Position numbers and translations under genes: made by a program
Assembly: GCA_963978905.1 (NCBI GenBank)
Contig: OZ022259.1
Span: 31,287,994-31,351,993 of the forward strand
Reading direction: 5' to 3'
Origin: Trichostrongylus colubriformis
Lineage: Eukaryota > Nematoda > Chromadorea > Rhabditida > Trichostrongylidae
DNA length: 64,000 bases
Shown here: one piece after another, positions 22,401 through 32,791 of the stretch
Numbering within the stretch: position 1 is the stretch's first letter
How the letters are laid out: every line of letters starts with the position of its first letter
The notes under the pieces: model-generated
What the model was told of the DNA's origin: nothing
Database searches by the model: none
What the model saw: the letters and a program-made list of their open reading frames with translations, nothing else

Positions 22401-25400
22401 AAAGCAGGGCTTACTACGAAGGCATATGGAAAATCTTTGCGAAACAAAGATCTTTAGATTTTTGATATTTTCGCCATTTTGGTGATTGCTGGTTTTTTCA
22501 GAAGTCCATGATGGATATACTGCCATAAAGGCGCTCACTTACCAATGAACAAAACGTAACAACGTGATTCCCAACTCGTGACCCCAATCTCTCTGTCTCA
22601 AACTCTGCAAAATAACTGGAGAAGTAGAAAAAAACGTTTTTTAATGATATTGCTACCCTACTATAGATTTTTGTGGCTCATAAATGGACGTTTGTCCAGT
22701 TCGTTTTGCTGGAGAAAAAACCCTGTCGAAATCCACTTTTCACGCCGGCCATTTCCTGTTATCCGGTCAGCGACCGTAACGCGCTGGCCATCTGTAATTA
22801 TAGACATATTGCTGTGTTGAGTACCAGCTCTTTGTATCTAATTACAGCACTTCATTGTTTAATGAACGGTGTTTTTCTGTTACTATAGAAACCAACCCAC
22901 ATTCAATACAACTCCAAGAAGTGTGGCTTTTCTATTGAAATCGAATTGTTTTATTTGAGTTATGTTCCACACAGCTACTTGATCAAATTTCCCTTGATTA
23001 CCGTAATCAGACGCTTTCACCTCCCCTTGTGAGGGAGGAAAAGCAAAATGGGGACCTCTGGGAGTTAACGGAAGATCCGACTGTATTCTCGGATCTGCGG
23101 ATTCTGACCCTGACAGAAAATCCTTCGCATCATCACAATACACCACCTAAACAAAGGGGATGGGAGTTCCCCCCTTTAATCCACTTCTGCGCACCCAGGG
23201 TCATTTGGACCAGCCGCGCCCCGCCATTCTCCCTAATACAACGGCCATAGAGGGATATTCAAAGGAACGGCCATGCAACTTTTGGCATCTGACGCCTTTA
23301 TGAGCTCTTCCGAGTATGCTTTTTGTCATGAGGGTTCGCGCGGAAGAATAAAGGGATCAGACGACTTGTATGAAAGAACACCAGCGTAGTTCCGTTCCGT
23401 GAGCTTCAACAAGATGGCAGATGGTACATGTGTGTGCGTGTTGTGTTTACGTGTTGCTGACCCCATGTTGACCTTCGCCGGCCATCCATCCGCGAACAAA
23501 TCGCCGTCGCCCCCGCCATTCGAATTACTCCTTTCGCCATCATCTTTCTCACGGCACTGAATAATCCCGGGCCAGGAAAGAGGTTCAATGCGAGCACCAC
23601 TATGGCTGAGTCGGGAGTAAGTGATGAAAAGCCATTAGGCGGCTGCTTACCCCCACTTGTGCCCACAAATTCCGCTACGGTTGAGAGGTTTGGATGTATA
23701 CAAGTCGTGGCTGACGCTCAGAACCCACTAGAGGTGATCACAGTTGACTAACTACGAAGGGAGGGAGGGAGGGGAGGGGGTTCAGTGACATAACAGTTTC
23801 CACCTTATATGGCTATTAGGACAGCTTGGGAGAGTTTCGGGATTAAAGGCAAGATACTGGCATTCAAAGACTGCTCCGAAAAAACAGTTTTGTGAAAACT
23901 AGTTAAATGCACCTTTTAAAAATGGGATCTTACCTCCTTTCAGACAGCCACATTCAGTGTTTTCATGTCATCAAGGAGATCAGATTACCTCAAAGTGGCA
24001 TATTATCGTCGCAGAGATCTCACACGATGACAGCTGTCCTGCTTTCTCATGGCATTTTTTCAAGCTTGGAAAAACTAGAGAAAAGAAGTGAAAAATGGGC
24101 TGAAAGTAAAGATAATGGGAAGAGTATACGTGCATCATTACATGATGTAGTGATTCATTTGAAGAACAGGACTTAGACAGTAAAAATCAATCTCGAAAAG
24201 GAAGAACTAGAACCTTGCCTTGAAAAAAAGGATTGGAATTCGTGTCCTTTTAAATGTTAACTATCATAATATTATCACTACCATTCATAAACGTTAATTA
24301 CCAAATTATCCTCCAGCTCTACCAATCCCTTATTTCTGCCTTCATATAGACGTAATTTTGATGTACATAGGGTGAGCGATGTACTTACGTTTTAGACCCC
24401 ATTTCGCGCCATAATTTCGACCCCATACTGGATAATTGGCACATTTGCACGCATTCTTCTCAAGATTGGCTACACATAGTTATAACTGCCTTTTCTCTCA
24501 CCGAACTGCATTGTACCTTCTTTATGCTATTCAGTATGGAGCTGAGTAATTCAAGCAGTAAATTGGCAATGATGGTTGTAGAATAAGTTATGCGACATTT
24601 TCCCGCGATTCTCTGAAAATTTCCAGAAACTTCTGCGGATGGGATTCATGGAGAGGGCACCAGTACAATTACACACTTTATATGGATTATTCCAATCTCT
24701 AAACAGAAATGACGATTTTTCAAGAAGCCCTTTAATTACACCTTGCACCTGTTTTATAAGGCAAAAGATGAGGCAACGGAAATTCTGACTACGATGAGCT
24801 GACTTCCCACACATTTTTATTTAAAGGCACACCACGCGATAATCACATTAGTGTCTTACTTTCTTGGGGGAAGTAGATCCTTAGGTAGGTGGCCAGGTTG
24901 CACCCTTGTTGCGGCTCTGTAGTGCATCCTCGCGGCAATAGTCGCGCTCAACCCGAGCCGAGTTGAGCCCATCGAGCCGAATCACTCCTGGCCTTAGACG
25001 GACAAATTTCCAACGTGGCTCTTACGTGGAGAAGGAAACTTGCGATAAGACAAGATAAGGCGGCGATATCAATAGCGAAGGCAGCTTCAACAGGGAAGAA
25101 CAGATGATATCGTAGCATTTTGCGGGATAACATCGAGGAAAAGCTCTTTTACAATCTCCAATACTCGTACGGGGACTGAATACAGGGGTTCGATTTTTGG
25201 TGGATGTGAAGGGATTTGGTTCATTTTTCTTCACTGGTGGATGAAGCAGGGCCTTTACGTCCAGTAATACGCGCGATAACTCTCACAAGTTATCGCGTGG
25301 TGTGCCTTTAATCCAATTCGAAAATTCACTTTTTGAATTTTTTCGAGTTTTCAGTACTGAATATATATCGAATTATGCATGAATTATGAATCAATATATT

Positions 25401-28400
25401 TAGCAAAGCTGCTATTTATAAATCAAGGGCTTATCTCTGATGTGGAAGATATATTTAGTTCAAAAAGTTCAAAATTTTACTACAACCTAATAAGTGGCGG
25501 CCTTTATTACTTGACAGAACTAACCTCGTTGCCCTTACTTCCGTTTGAGCTTTTTCAACATTTAATTAGTGTAAAATATCCACAAAAGTCAGCCGTGATA
25601 CCTAATAGAGCCTGCTCGTTTTAAGTCTTCCCCATCTTCTTCTCCACATATTCTTTGACTGTTTCTCCTGGCATGTGATGAGAGGAGGGGATCACGTCAT
25701 CCCTGTGGGGATCTGCGATCAAGTCGTAACTACGTATCCGCCCCAGTTAATTCGAAACAGCTTCTCCGCTGCGATTAAATGCATTTGCTTGCTCATCCTG
25801 TTCCACACCTTACATAAGATTAGGACTTCCAAGTAAAAAGCTAGTTGTCTGATGCATAGCGTATCCCAAAAGAGTTCTTAATTGTAACATCAACATGCTT
25901 TTTTACAACTTCATCGAAAAGCTGATAGCGAAGGCCCCAAGTTGCTAATCGAGCACCTTAGCATCTCGAGGCCATGCCATTATTTATGTTTGACATAATA
26001 ATATCTTATGATTATTGATAATAATATGATATGAGTATTTTCTTGTCCCGAAGCCTCATGTTGATCTAAATGTGTACGACAAATGTGAGACTTCCGAAAT
26101 TTATACCAAAAGACTCACAAAGCTTTCACAAAATTGGTTGCAAAGGATTTTGGATTTTGAGCCTTACAAGCGAGCTTCTCAAGCTTCTACAATCTGATTT
26201 GTATAGTTTAAAGCTTGATAAAGGCGCTGGGCGCCGGAAGCTTGTCTATAAGCCTAATCCTTGGCAATTACCTTTTGCAGCTGATTTTGTGGAAGTTTTC
26301 TGAGTTGGAAAAAATTTTGGAGGTCGCACATTGTTACGTCGACGTTTAATATTATGATTATCCAAAATAAATTTATTCCCTAGCAAAACCAGCATAATAT
26401 TCTAACAGGTCCACCAATACCCGAATGAACGGAAGCAATTCCAAAAATAAAAGCCGAGAAGCAGTATTTCCAGTTGAGAAAACCATTCAAGAAGCAGATC
26501 TCACTAGGCATAAGTTTCTCCACGAATTTTGAGAGGAGAACCTGTTGTTTCTATGGGGTTCTAAAAGCAGATAACAAGTATGGGAACCAGATCTGCAACG
26601 AGGTGTTAGGAAACGAGTTCAGAGAGGTCAAAATTTGCTTGAGGTGACTCATCTGCTGTATAGTTTGCTTTAAGATGATTCATCAGCCCGAATAACTCTA
26701 AGGGCAGCTCACTACTAATGCTTTCCCTCCACAGGTGCGGAGACGTGAGACTGCCAGATTGCTGCCATCAGATTCAACCGCAGTGATGAGTCATCACAAG
26801 AGAAGTGCCCGGTCGATGAGTCATCGTTCGGCTCGAATATGAAAAGATTATTGAATGTGAAAGTCGAGGTGCTTAGTAGTATGACAGTGAAGAACAAACG
26901 CATGAAACGAACACAAACTCGAGAAATAAAACTTCCTTCCGCCCACCGATTCTCAAAAGTTGCGGGGAGGGATGAGAAAAGGTGGCAGCTGATAAAAACG
27001 CCACCTCCTTCTGTGCCTAGGAGCGCTTCTTCACTGGGAACCACCTACGTGAAACCTTCATAGAATCCTGTCATTCAGTTACTAGGTGACTTACTTCAAG
27101 GATTTTCCATTACTCACATTACTTCTATCATTGTCTTCAGTTCGCTTCGAGACGACACGTAGCAGTTTGGGTTACCGTTTTGGAGTTGGCCTTTGAAACT
27201 CTATCGACATTCCTAAGTCTCCTATCAACCTTTCACGAGCATTGGAAATTCTACTTCGGCCAGCGTCAGCCTTCGCGATTTTGCGATTTTGCGGTGTGCA
27301 GCCTCGCACGCGAAGTGGCTGCATAGTATTTCAACGTCGCATTACTGCGTGCGAAAGTGTGACGCCGCAAAATCGCAAAGTTGTTTAGTCTGACAGCGGC
27401 CTTCGGTTGCGATTCCGTTAGTGAAAGACACCGTCTGAAAGTTGTTCTGCGTTCCATTCATTGCTCAGCATTTTTTGCATGTTAAAGCAGTGTTTCGGAG
27501 CGAACTAAGAATGCTCAGTATTTCACATTGATTGAAAAATAACACCCTGCTTCCTAAGAAGAGTCTGGAAGCTTAATTAGATTGAAAGTGGAAGAAGAGT
27601 GAATTTAAAACAATAAAAACAGTGTGAATCGAGAAGTCTGCATTGGCCTTCTGTTCGCCAGAAAATGAGAAAAGAGCAGCGAGGAGTGGGGAGGTACAAA
27701 ATAAGATGAAAATCACGGAAAAGATAAATAATTACAATTCAAATATCAAGGATATGAGAGAAGTATGTTCAATCGAAGCAGAAAACGACTGTGGACTGGA
27801 TAGATATATTTTAACTCCGAACAACAAAAAGGGGACCCGATTCATTCATTGTTGGAATGATATGACTGTTATTGTTACGTGTGGATGGTTATTTTCTCCG
27901 AAGACAAAAAATTAATTTTCAGCTGTAACTGTCACAGAGCCGGGAATGATGTTCTGTAAACGGACATTCATACCCAGATTTTCGGACACGATTTGTGGCG
28001 AAATTTGCGTTAAAAGGAGCTTTTCGGGGTTTTTATCGCGCTTCACTTCGGAGACCAGCGTATCAGTGGCTAAGTGGTTGAGATGAGACGCAACACCGTC
28101 CGCGGCAATGTACTATAGCCCCTCGTCGTCTGTATTTCCCCTCAGCGGTTAGTGATGCAGAGAGGGAAAGGGAAGGAGTGACAAAAAGGGTAGTATTCCT
28201 CACGTTTTTAACCGTCTCGCCCGTTTCGCTGCTGGTTGCACTACTCAGAGCCTGGACTTACTATACAATCGGCCAGGATTACACCTTTTATTGGCTTCTA
28301 GGTAGTCCTCAAAAAGCCCAAAAGCCCTACACATTGACCTGAGAGGACCAGCCGATGTAGAAGTCAGTGCTTTTATTCTTCCATCGAGTCTTGTACCAGC

Positions 28401-30085
28401 TCACCTATCCGGGAGGGATCATTGCCCTAGGTGGGTGTTGATGCGAGGTTTGATCCCAGCACCATGAGAGTAGGACCGCGCCACCTGTCACTACACCACC
28501 TTCGCCCTGTGTGCGTATATAACACTTCTACATCCAGCAAGTGCTGGCTTTCTTTCTTATAATACAATCTTTGTTTCGTTATTAACTAATTCTATGAATG
28601 GCTGAGCGGCTTCACAGGGCATGTACCAAGGCAACCAGCATCAATACGTTTAAACGTTTTGCAATTCCCAAAAAGCCAATCGATCTGTGTTTAATTATGC
28701 TAACTTTACTGAGAAATTGCTATCCCGATACATAATTGCATCCTGTCTTGTGTTTATTTACTTTATTAAGTAGCTTTCATTCATTGGGGATCAGTTCACC
28801 TCAGTTATTTTTGGAATCATTAATTAATTACACGGTGGTGAGATCAAATGCATTTCAGCTCCTTTCCCTGAAACTCGCTCGTTTCTCAATTGTTCTTTTT
28901 TTGCATTCTATGGGTTTACGCAGGTTCTTGTCTATAATTTCCCAGAATTTTATCATAAACCTCATCACAATAATGAAAGACTAAAATGGTGGCATGGTGT
29001 AATAAACCGAATGAAGACCTTCAAAGTAAATAAATGATGTCAAATGAAAAAAAAACTAAATTAATTAAAACTCTTTGTGTACGCTGAGTGGAAGCTTTCC
29101 TACCATGCTACTTCCAGATTCTAGCGCTTCAATCCGCGATCAAATATTTCGCTCAAAAATCTTTTTCTCGCTTATCGCCTGAAACCACCGTATTCTGAGA
29201 GTGACGAGTTTTTTTTGAAAATATTGCGTAATACTCTCTTATGGCTGATCCGATTGCTCGTTGTTATAGAACCGTCGTGATCGCGCCCGGTTCCTCACCA
29301 ATTCGTTTGTGCTACTTGTTTTCGGATCTGAAATAAATGAGTCAGGGGTATTCAATTAAATCAACATGCCTTTTTTCAGCATATCCATATTAAGCTGAAT
29401 TTCTCGTTCCGGCTAAAAATATTTTATTTTATTCGCGAATTTTTATTTGTCAGGAGGTGACATTTTCTGAAGAAAGGTAGAAGTTGTGAGAAGGTGGGAA
29501 TCTTGAGATTGCGTGGTGTGAACGAGGAAAAAGACAAGGTGATTTCAACCCTGAAGGCGAACATAACGACGGCCTTTATAACTTGCCTTTCAAATGATTC
29601 CGAATTTCGTGACAGACAGATGGACAGATAGACACATAGACAGATAGACAGACAGGCTGACAGACAGATAGATAGGCAGACGGACAGACGGATAGCAGAT
29701 AGACATAACTAAGCCGATTATGTATAGTAGGGATAGGGCTGGCCAACTATGTGGGGACGCGCAGGCTTTTGTCGAAAAGGGTGTGCGGTCTGCGTGCGAA
29801 TTTCGACTGAAATCAAGTGAAGCTTCTTATCACCATGAGCTTTGTTTCATATAAACAGTAGTTAGATACTCCAATATTGTTGGAAAGACCTAATCACACT
29901 GCGTAACCTTTTTTTTCAGCCTGCCTGATGCTAGATCATCCAACGCTTGGAATTCACTACACCTGCCACAATAAGCTGCAAAAGGACGGGTTTTGTCGAG
30001 AAAAGACGTCCAAGAGCGGGGCTCTTGTGAAGATCTGCGGTTGTAATTCGGACGACTTCTGCAACTATTCTTATTGGCCAGACAA
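19417..30085 (+). CDS. Activin/TGF-beta-receptor-type ectodomain protein, first two coding exons
   Basis: Exon 1 is 19417-19549: ATG, a signal peptide with h-region LLVYFVVLCSS and cleavage near AQA-IRC, ending at a consensus GTGAGT donor in phase 1. Exon 2 is 29920-30085, after a TTTTTTCAG acceptor. Together they give about 100 residues with ten cysteines in the mature part (residues 23, 25, 34, 39, 46, 60, 70, 84, 86, 92), ending CNSDDFCN. This is the three-finger fold signature of the Activin_recp/TGF-beta receptor ectodomain. Two reads are possible at the end. A GTGAGT donor at 30086 would continue the protein, for instance to a membrane segment and kinase. The in-frame TGA at 30087-30089 would instead close a small secreted protein. 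The perfect donor favours the first, but I found no further exon. Possible trans-splice acceptors (TTACAG, TTTCAG) lie 30-40 bases before the ATG. The specific receptor cannot be named. Confidence 0.72.
19970..20130. repeat. Degenerate AT-rich tandem repeat
   Basis: Loosely repeated units such as TTACCA, CACTATCATCA, TATCTTACACTATCAT and CATGTTA recur over about 160 bases, with TATCTTACACTATCAT appearing twice. There is no coding potential. Confidence 0.6.
23757..23782. repeat. GGGA purine run
   Basis: GGGAGGGAGGGAGGGG-type run; it could form a G-quadruplex. Simple repeat. Confidence 0.8.
24825..25307. mobile_element. TTAA-flanked element with 18-bp inverted ends
   Basis: Terminal inverted repeats AGGCACACCACGCGATAA (24825-24842) and its exact complement (25290-25307) are flanked by TTAA on both sides (24821-24824 and 25308-25311). 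The TTAA target duplication is diagnostic of piggyBac-type and some MITE transposition. The 483-bp interior has no transposase frame, so it is non-autonomous. It lies inside the large intron. Confidence 0.88.
27256..27403. repeat. Foldback family B, copy 1
   Basis: The left arm GTCAGCCTTCGCGATTTTGCG and the right arm CGCAAAATCGCAAAGTTGTTTAGTCTGAC are inverted, with outer GGCC/GGCC ends. The same structure and sequence recur at 47720-47885. About 150 bp, no coding capacity. Confidence 0.8.
27975..28210 (-). repeat. Dispersed repeat R1, copy 1
   Basis: The reverse complement aligns with 44380-44600. Shared blocks are CTCTGCATCACTA(A)CCG, GAGGGGCT and ACCCC...GAGCTC/AGCTCCTTT followed by GCAA.TTT.GCCACA. 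The plus strand carries an A-box-like TGGCTAAGTGG. Long spurious open frames run across R1 copies. Confidence 0.6.
28300..28510 (-). repeat. tRNA-derived SINE, family 1, copy 2
   Basis: The minus strand carries an A box TGGTGTAGTGACAGG and B box GATCAAACC within about 60 bases. Body sequence aligns with the copy at 14280-14505 over roughly 200 bp (shared (G/A)CCAG..GATGTAG(A/G)AG and GTTTGATCCC blocks on the plus strand). The tRNA fold is poor, consistent with a decayed SINE. Confidence 0.65.
29612..29705. repeat. GATA/GACA-type microsatellite
   Basis: Imperfect tandem 4-mers (AGAC, AGAT, GACA) over about 90 bases, a few hundred bases before exon 2 of the activin-receptor-like gene. Confidence 0.9.
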
Positions 30086-30844
30086 GTGAGTGAAATGTCC
30101 ACTTTATTGCCATTAATTTGTCAATATTGAATTTTCTAACCAACCAAATTTCTATAACCTTCTTCTCTGCCGTGCGATTTGATATCTACGTAACCATAAG
30201 GTGTGAGTAAGAGGGTCATAGCAACATGAGGACACCGTTTGTCAAATTGTGGGGTAATCGTGAAACATGAGAGCGAGGTGAAAAATAGTGTAACAGCAAA
30301 GAACAGAATAAAATGGTCGAAAATCCAAGAAATAGGAACCCGCAATTTCTGGTTCAAACCATCATCATCATTCATAAATACAACGGAACAAATGTACAAG
30401 GAGGATAGGTTTACATGAACAAATTGTCTGAGTAATTTATGTCAAAGGGCAAAAGCCACAGGCTGTCACCGGCTGAGGCCTAGATTCGTGTGTCCCAACC
30501 TACACCCCCATTTCCCTTTCGCCTCCTCTGCTTAACGAGCGTTGGGGATAGATGCAGAAGGGCGGGGAGCTGAATCGTCCAGCCGCGATGTTGCTCCACA
30601 CCTGCAGCAACACGTCCGCCGGGTATATTTGACAGGCAGTAGTGCGGGATCGCTATGAAGACCCCATGGCGCGTAATTTCAATGGGAGTTTCGCCACAGA
30701 TAATCTTTTCTATTCTGGAATGTTCATAGAGGAATGTCCATAGAGGATATGTCTTCATTGTTCCCATTTTCTCCTCAAACCCGACGGTGACTTTAGGGTG
30801 AGGTGCTTGGCACATAACCAGGGGCTTTCATCAAGTAGTTTTGC

Positions 30845-30912
30845 TCTCGCTGTTGGTTTAACCCGCTCGAAGCACAGGATTTTGCCCACAAATCAGCATC
30901 CGTATGACAGCT
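30845..30912 (+). repeat. tRNA-derived SINE family 2, degenerate 3' part
   Basis: The sequence GGTTTAACCCGCTCGAAGCAC followed by GGATTTTGCCCACAAATCAGCATCC matches the T-arm and tail of the SINE at 51357-51466 with several changes. The 5' half is not recognisable. Confidence 0.55.
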
Positions 30913-31046
30913 TTCATCGAGAAACCGAATCTTTTGGTGGATAGCGATAAAAAGCCTTGTATACGAAAAATGGATCAACATGTCCGCTTTGCTTGCACAT
31001 GATGAACCACGAAACTCGGATATTGAGTTGTGGTAGAAAGGATAAT

Positions 31047-31322
31047 AAGGCCGCTACTATACTTTGCGACACCGACATTGACGGCGGTGCGGTAGCCGCA
31101 GCCAGCGGTACCGGCACTGTGCGACGCGCTCTAATTATAAAGCTCGAACGAACCTAACTACAGCAGATGATAGTGACGGAACAACGTGCCCACTTGTGCG
31201 AAGTTCTGATCTTGACGAGAATTTAGGCAAAGTGACAAATTGTGGCAAGATTCGCGCGGGCTTTCGTCACGATCGTCATGGAGTCGTGCTAGTGCCGGCA
31301 TCGGAGCCGCAAAGTATGAAGT
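31047..31322. repeat. Foldback family A, diverged long copy
   Basis: The left end AAGGCCGCTACTATACTTTGCG and the right end GTGCCGGCATCGGAGCCGCAAAGTATGAAG are inverted family A termini. The centre is longer and more diverged than in other copies. Confidence 0.6.
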
Positions 31323-31489
31323 GGTTCAAAATAAAAATGAAAAGCGGCTTCGATAATCGATACCATTACGTAGTACAGTTGAAGATAACTAGATGACTTG
31401 GGTGATAGTTGTCAGCGTCTTCTTAAAGGCGCCGAGGGGGGGGGGGGAGTTCAGGAAAATGTGAGAACTGCTGGAAATGAACGTTCTTT

Positions 31490-31850
31490 GAAAACAAACC
31501 TTCCACTTAAGAAAAGGTGGTGTGTAGTTGCATTGAAAAGCGCTGCTTGGGGTTTTATAAGGACCCCGCAGAACGGCGTGTCGTTCTGCAGTTGATCAGT
31601 CGCACGAGTTGCCGGCGAGGACAGGACAACGTTTGCGGCCGGCTTATTTGGCCCCTCGCCCGTATGCGATCCACTACACCGGCTAGTGGCGTAGATAGAC
31701 ACGAAAGAGTAGGGATTTTCTGGTTTTTATTTCTCAAATTTTTCACCGCTTTATTTCATTCTCTATTTCTATATTACACTTCCGAGCACCCCTACTTTCG
31801 TATTCCACATTCTGCAAAAATCCCCATCTGGTGTCTCAACAGAGGAGTGT
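31490..31850 (-). repeat. Dispersed repeat R1, copy 2
   Basis: Homologous to 44280-44620 in inverted orientation. Shared blocks are the GGGGTCC...AAG end, GC(A/G)GAACGGCG(T/A)GTCGT, CGCCGGC(A/G)A, GCCCCTCGC, and GAGCACCC followed by TTTC.TATTCCACA.TCTGC. A 159-codon plus-strand frame overlaps it and resembles an antisense frame in the other copy, which reflects repeat homology rather than a gene. Confidence 0.75.
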
Positions 31851-32271
31851 GGCACACGCGCGGTAAAAGACGCCCTTGGGCCTCTTATCAAGGTTCAGCG
31901 CTGGTTGCAAGGCTGCCCACGGCCAAAATCCCCCACAAGCAAACGCGTGAATTAGTTACGTATCGCTGCCACATATCACAGATCCACGTAGTTTGATTGT
32001 CTGGCACCTCGCAGATCAAGCGGAAAAGTGTAAAGGAAGTGGTAAAAGGTGCTACTCACAGCTTCTTGGTTAATTCATTTTCTTTTTCCTTCATTAAATA
32101 GCACCTCCATTTCGAGTTTGAGCGAATAGTGAAATGGTCGCTCATTCTGCTTTAAAGATAGATCGCTTAGGGTAGCCTCTCTAGCCTTTCGTGCGGTTTC
32201 AATAGATTTTGGCTTTTTTCGACCACCAGGTGAACCAGTCTAACTATTATAAAGAAGCCAAGCTATTTATT

Positions 32272-32350
32272 AGCAAAATCCGGCCGCTTACGGGACTCGC
32301 ACGCACCTGTGTTTCTTCGTTACGTATCTATCCATTAAACTACAGAAATC
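32272..32350 (-). repeat. tRNA-derived SINE family 2, minus-strand copy
   Basis: On the minus strand, TGTAGTTTAATGGATAG (A box) is followed by GTGCGAGTCCCGTAAGCGG (T-arm, weak B box) and GGATTTTGCTAATAAATAGC, which parallels the AAGCTTTTGCCCATAACTCAGC tail of the copy at 51357. Diverged. Confidence 0.55.
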
Positions 32351-32637
32351 TCATTATACAGAGATTATGTGTGCAACAGGACACTTGAATTGGGTCACCG
32401 CACCGGGCGCGGCAGGTGTCCTGCTTGCCTCTGTGAATCGGCCGCCCGCTTAGGGACGCAGCTATTTCCTCCTGGCGTGATCTGAGCGGTTACCCACTGA
32501 ACCCCGTCGAAAACCTGTGATCCCACCCGAACTGAATGGGTCAGTAATACATCTTTCTGGGATTCTGTGGAGGCTTTGATGAAGATCATCGGCGGAAGAA
32601 CGAGACAGCCACCTTATACGGCTCCTCATGCCTATAC

Positions 32638-32791
32638 TCCATTTCGGAGCGCCTGATAGGGCGTGGCCTATGTACATGGGTGAGTGGCGAAAGCGAGAGA
32701 GCAAGAGTGAGAGTGTCTGGCAGAAAACGAGAGTTTGATACACCCTCACCCAAGTCCGTAGGCCACGCCCTGTCACGCGCTCCGAAATGGA
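32638..32791. repeat. Foldback (MITE-like) element, 154 bp
   Basis: Inverted arms at 32638-32688 and 32741-32791 share CCATTTCGGAGCGC and AGGGCGTGGCCTA, then GGGTGAG, around a short purine-rich centre. There are a few indels between arms. No coding capacity. Confidence 0.85.

Larger units (their letters stand above)
19550..29919 (+). other. 10.4-kb intron of the activin-receptor-like gene
   Basis: The interval between two in-phase exons holds only repeats: a degenerate repeat (19970-20130), purine runs (23757-23782), a TTAA-flanked element (24825-25307), foldback family B (27256-27403), an R1 copy (27975-28210), a SINE (28300-28510) and a GATA/GACA microsatellite (29612-29705). An attractive acceptor at 27911-27919 followed by an open frame was examined and rejected because the sequence is part of the R1 repeat and the phase does not fit exon 2. 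Confidence 0.65.

Noticed and set aside
27919..28070. Open frame after a strong TTTTCAG acceptor (VTVTEPGMMFCKRTF...) as an extra exon of the activin-receptor-like gene
   Set aside because: Most of it aligns with repeat R1 at 44500-44620 and 31490-31560, and no donor gives the phase needed to join exon 29920-30085.
29612..29705. CRISPR-like or functional tandem array
   Set aside because: It is a plain GATA/GACA microsatellite in a eukaryotic intron.
31517..31996. 159-codon open frame
   Set aside because: It spans repeat R1. The similar 161-codon frame at 44101-44586 lies in another R1 copy on the opposite strand, so the likeness is repeat homology.
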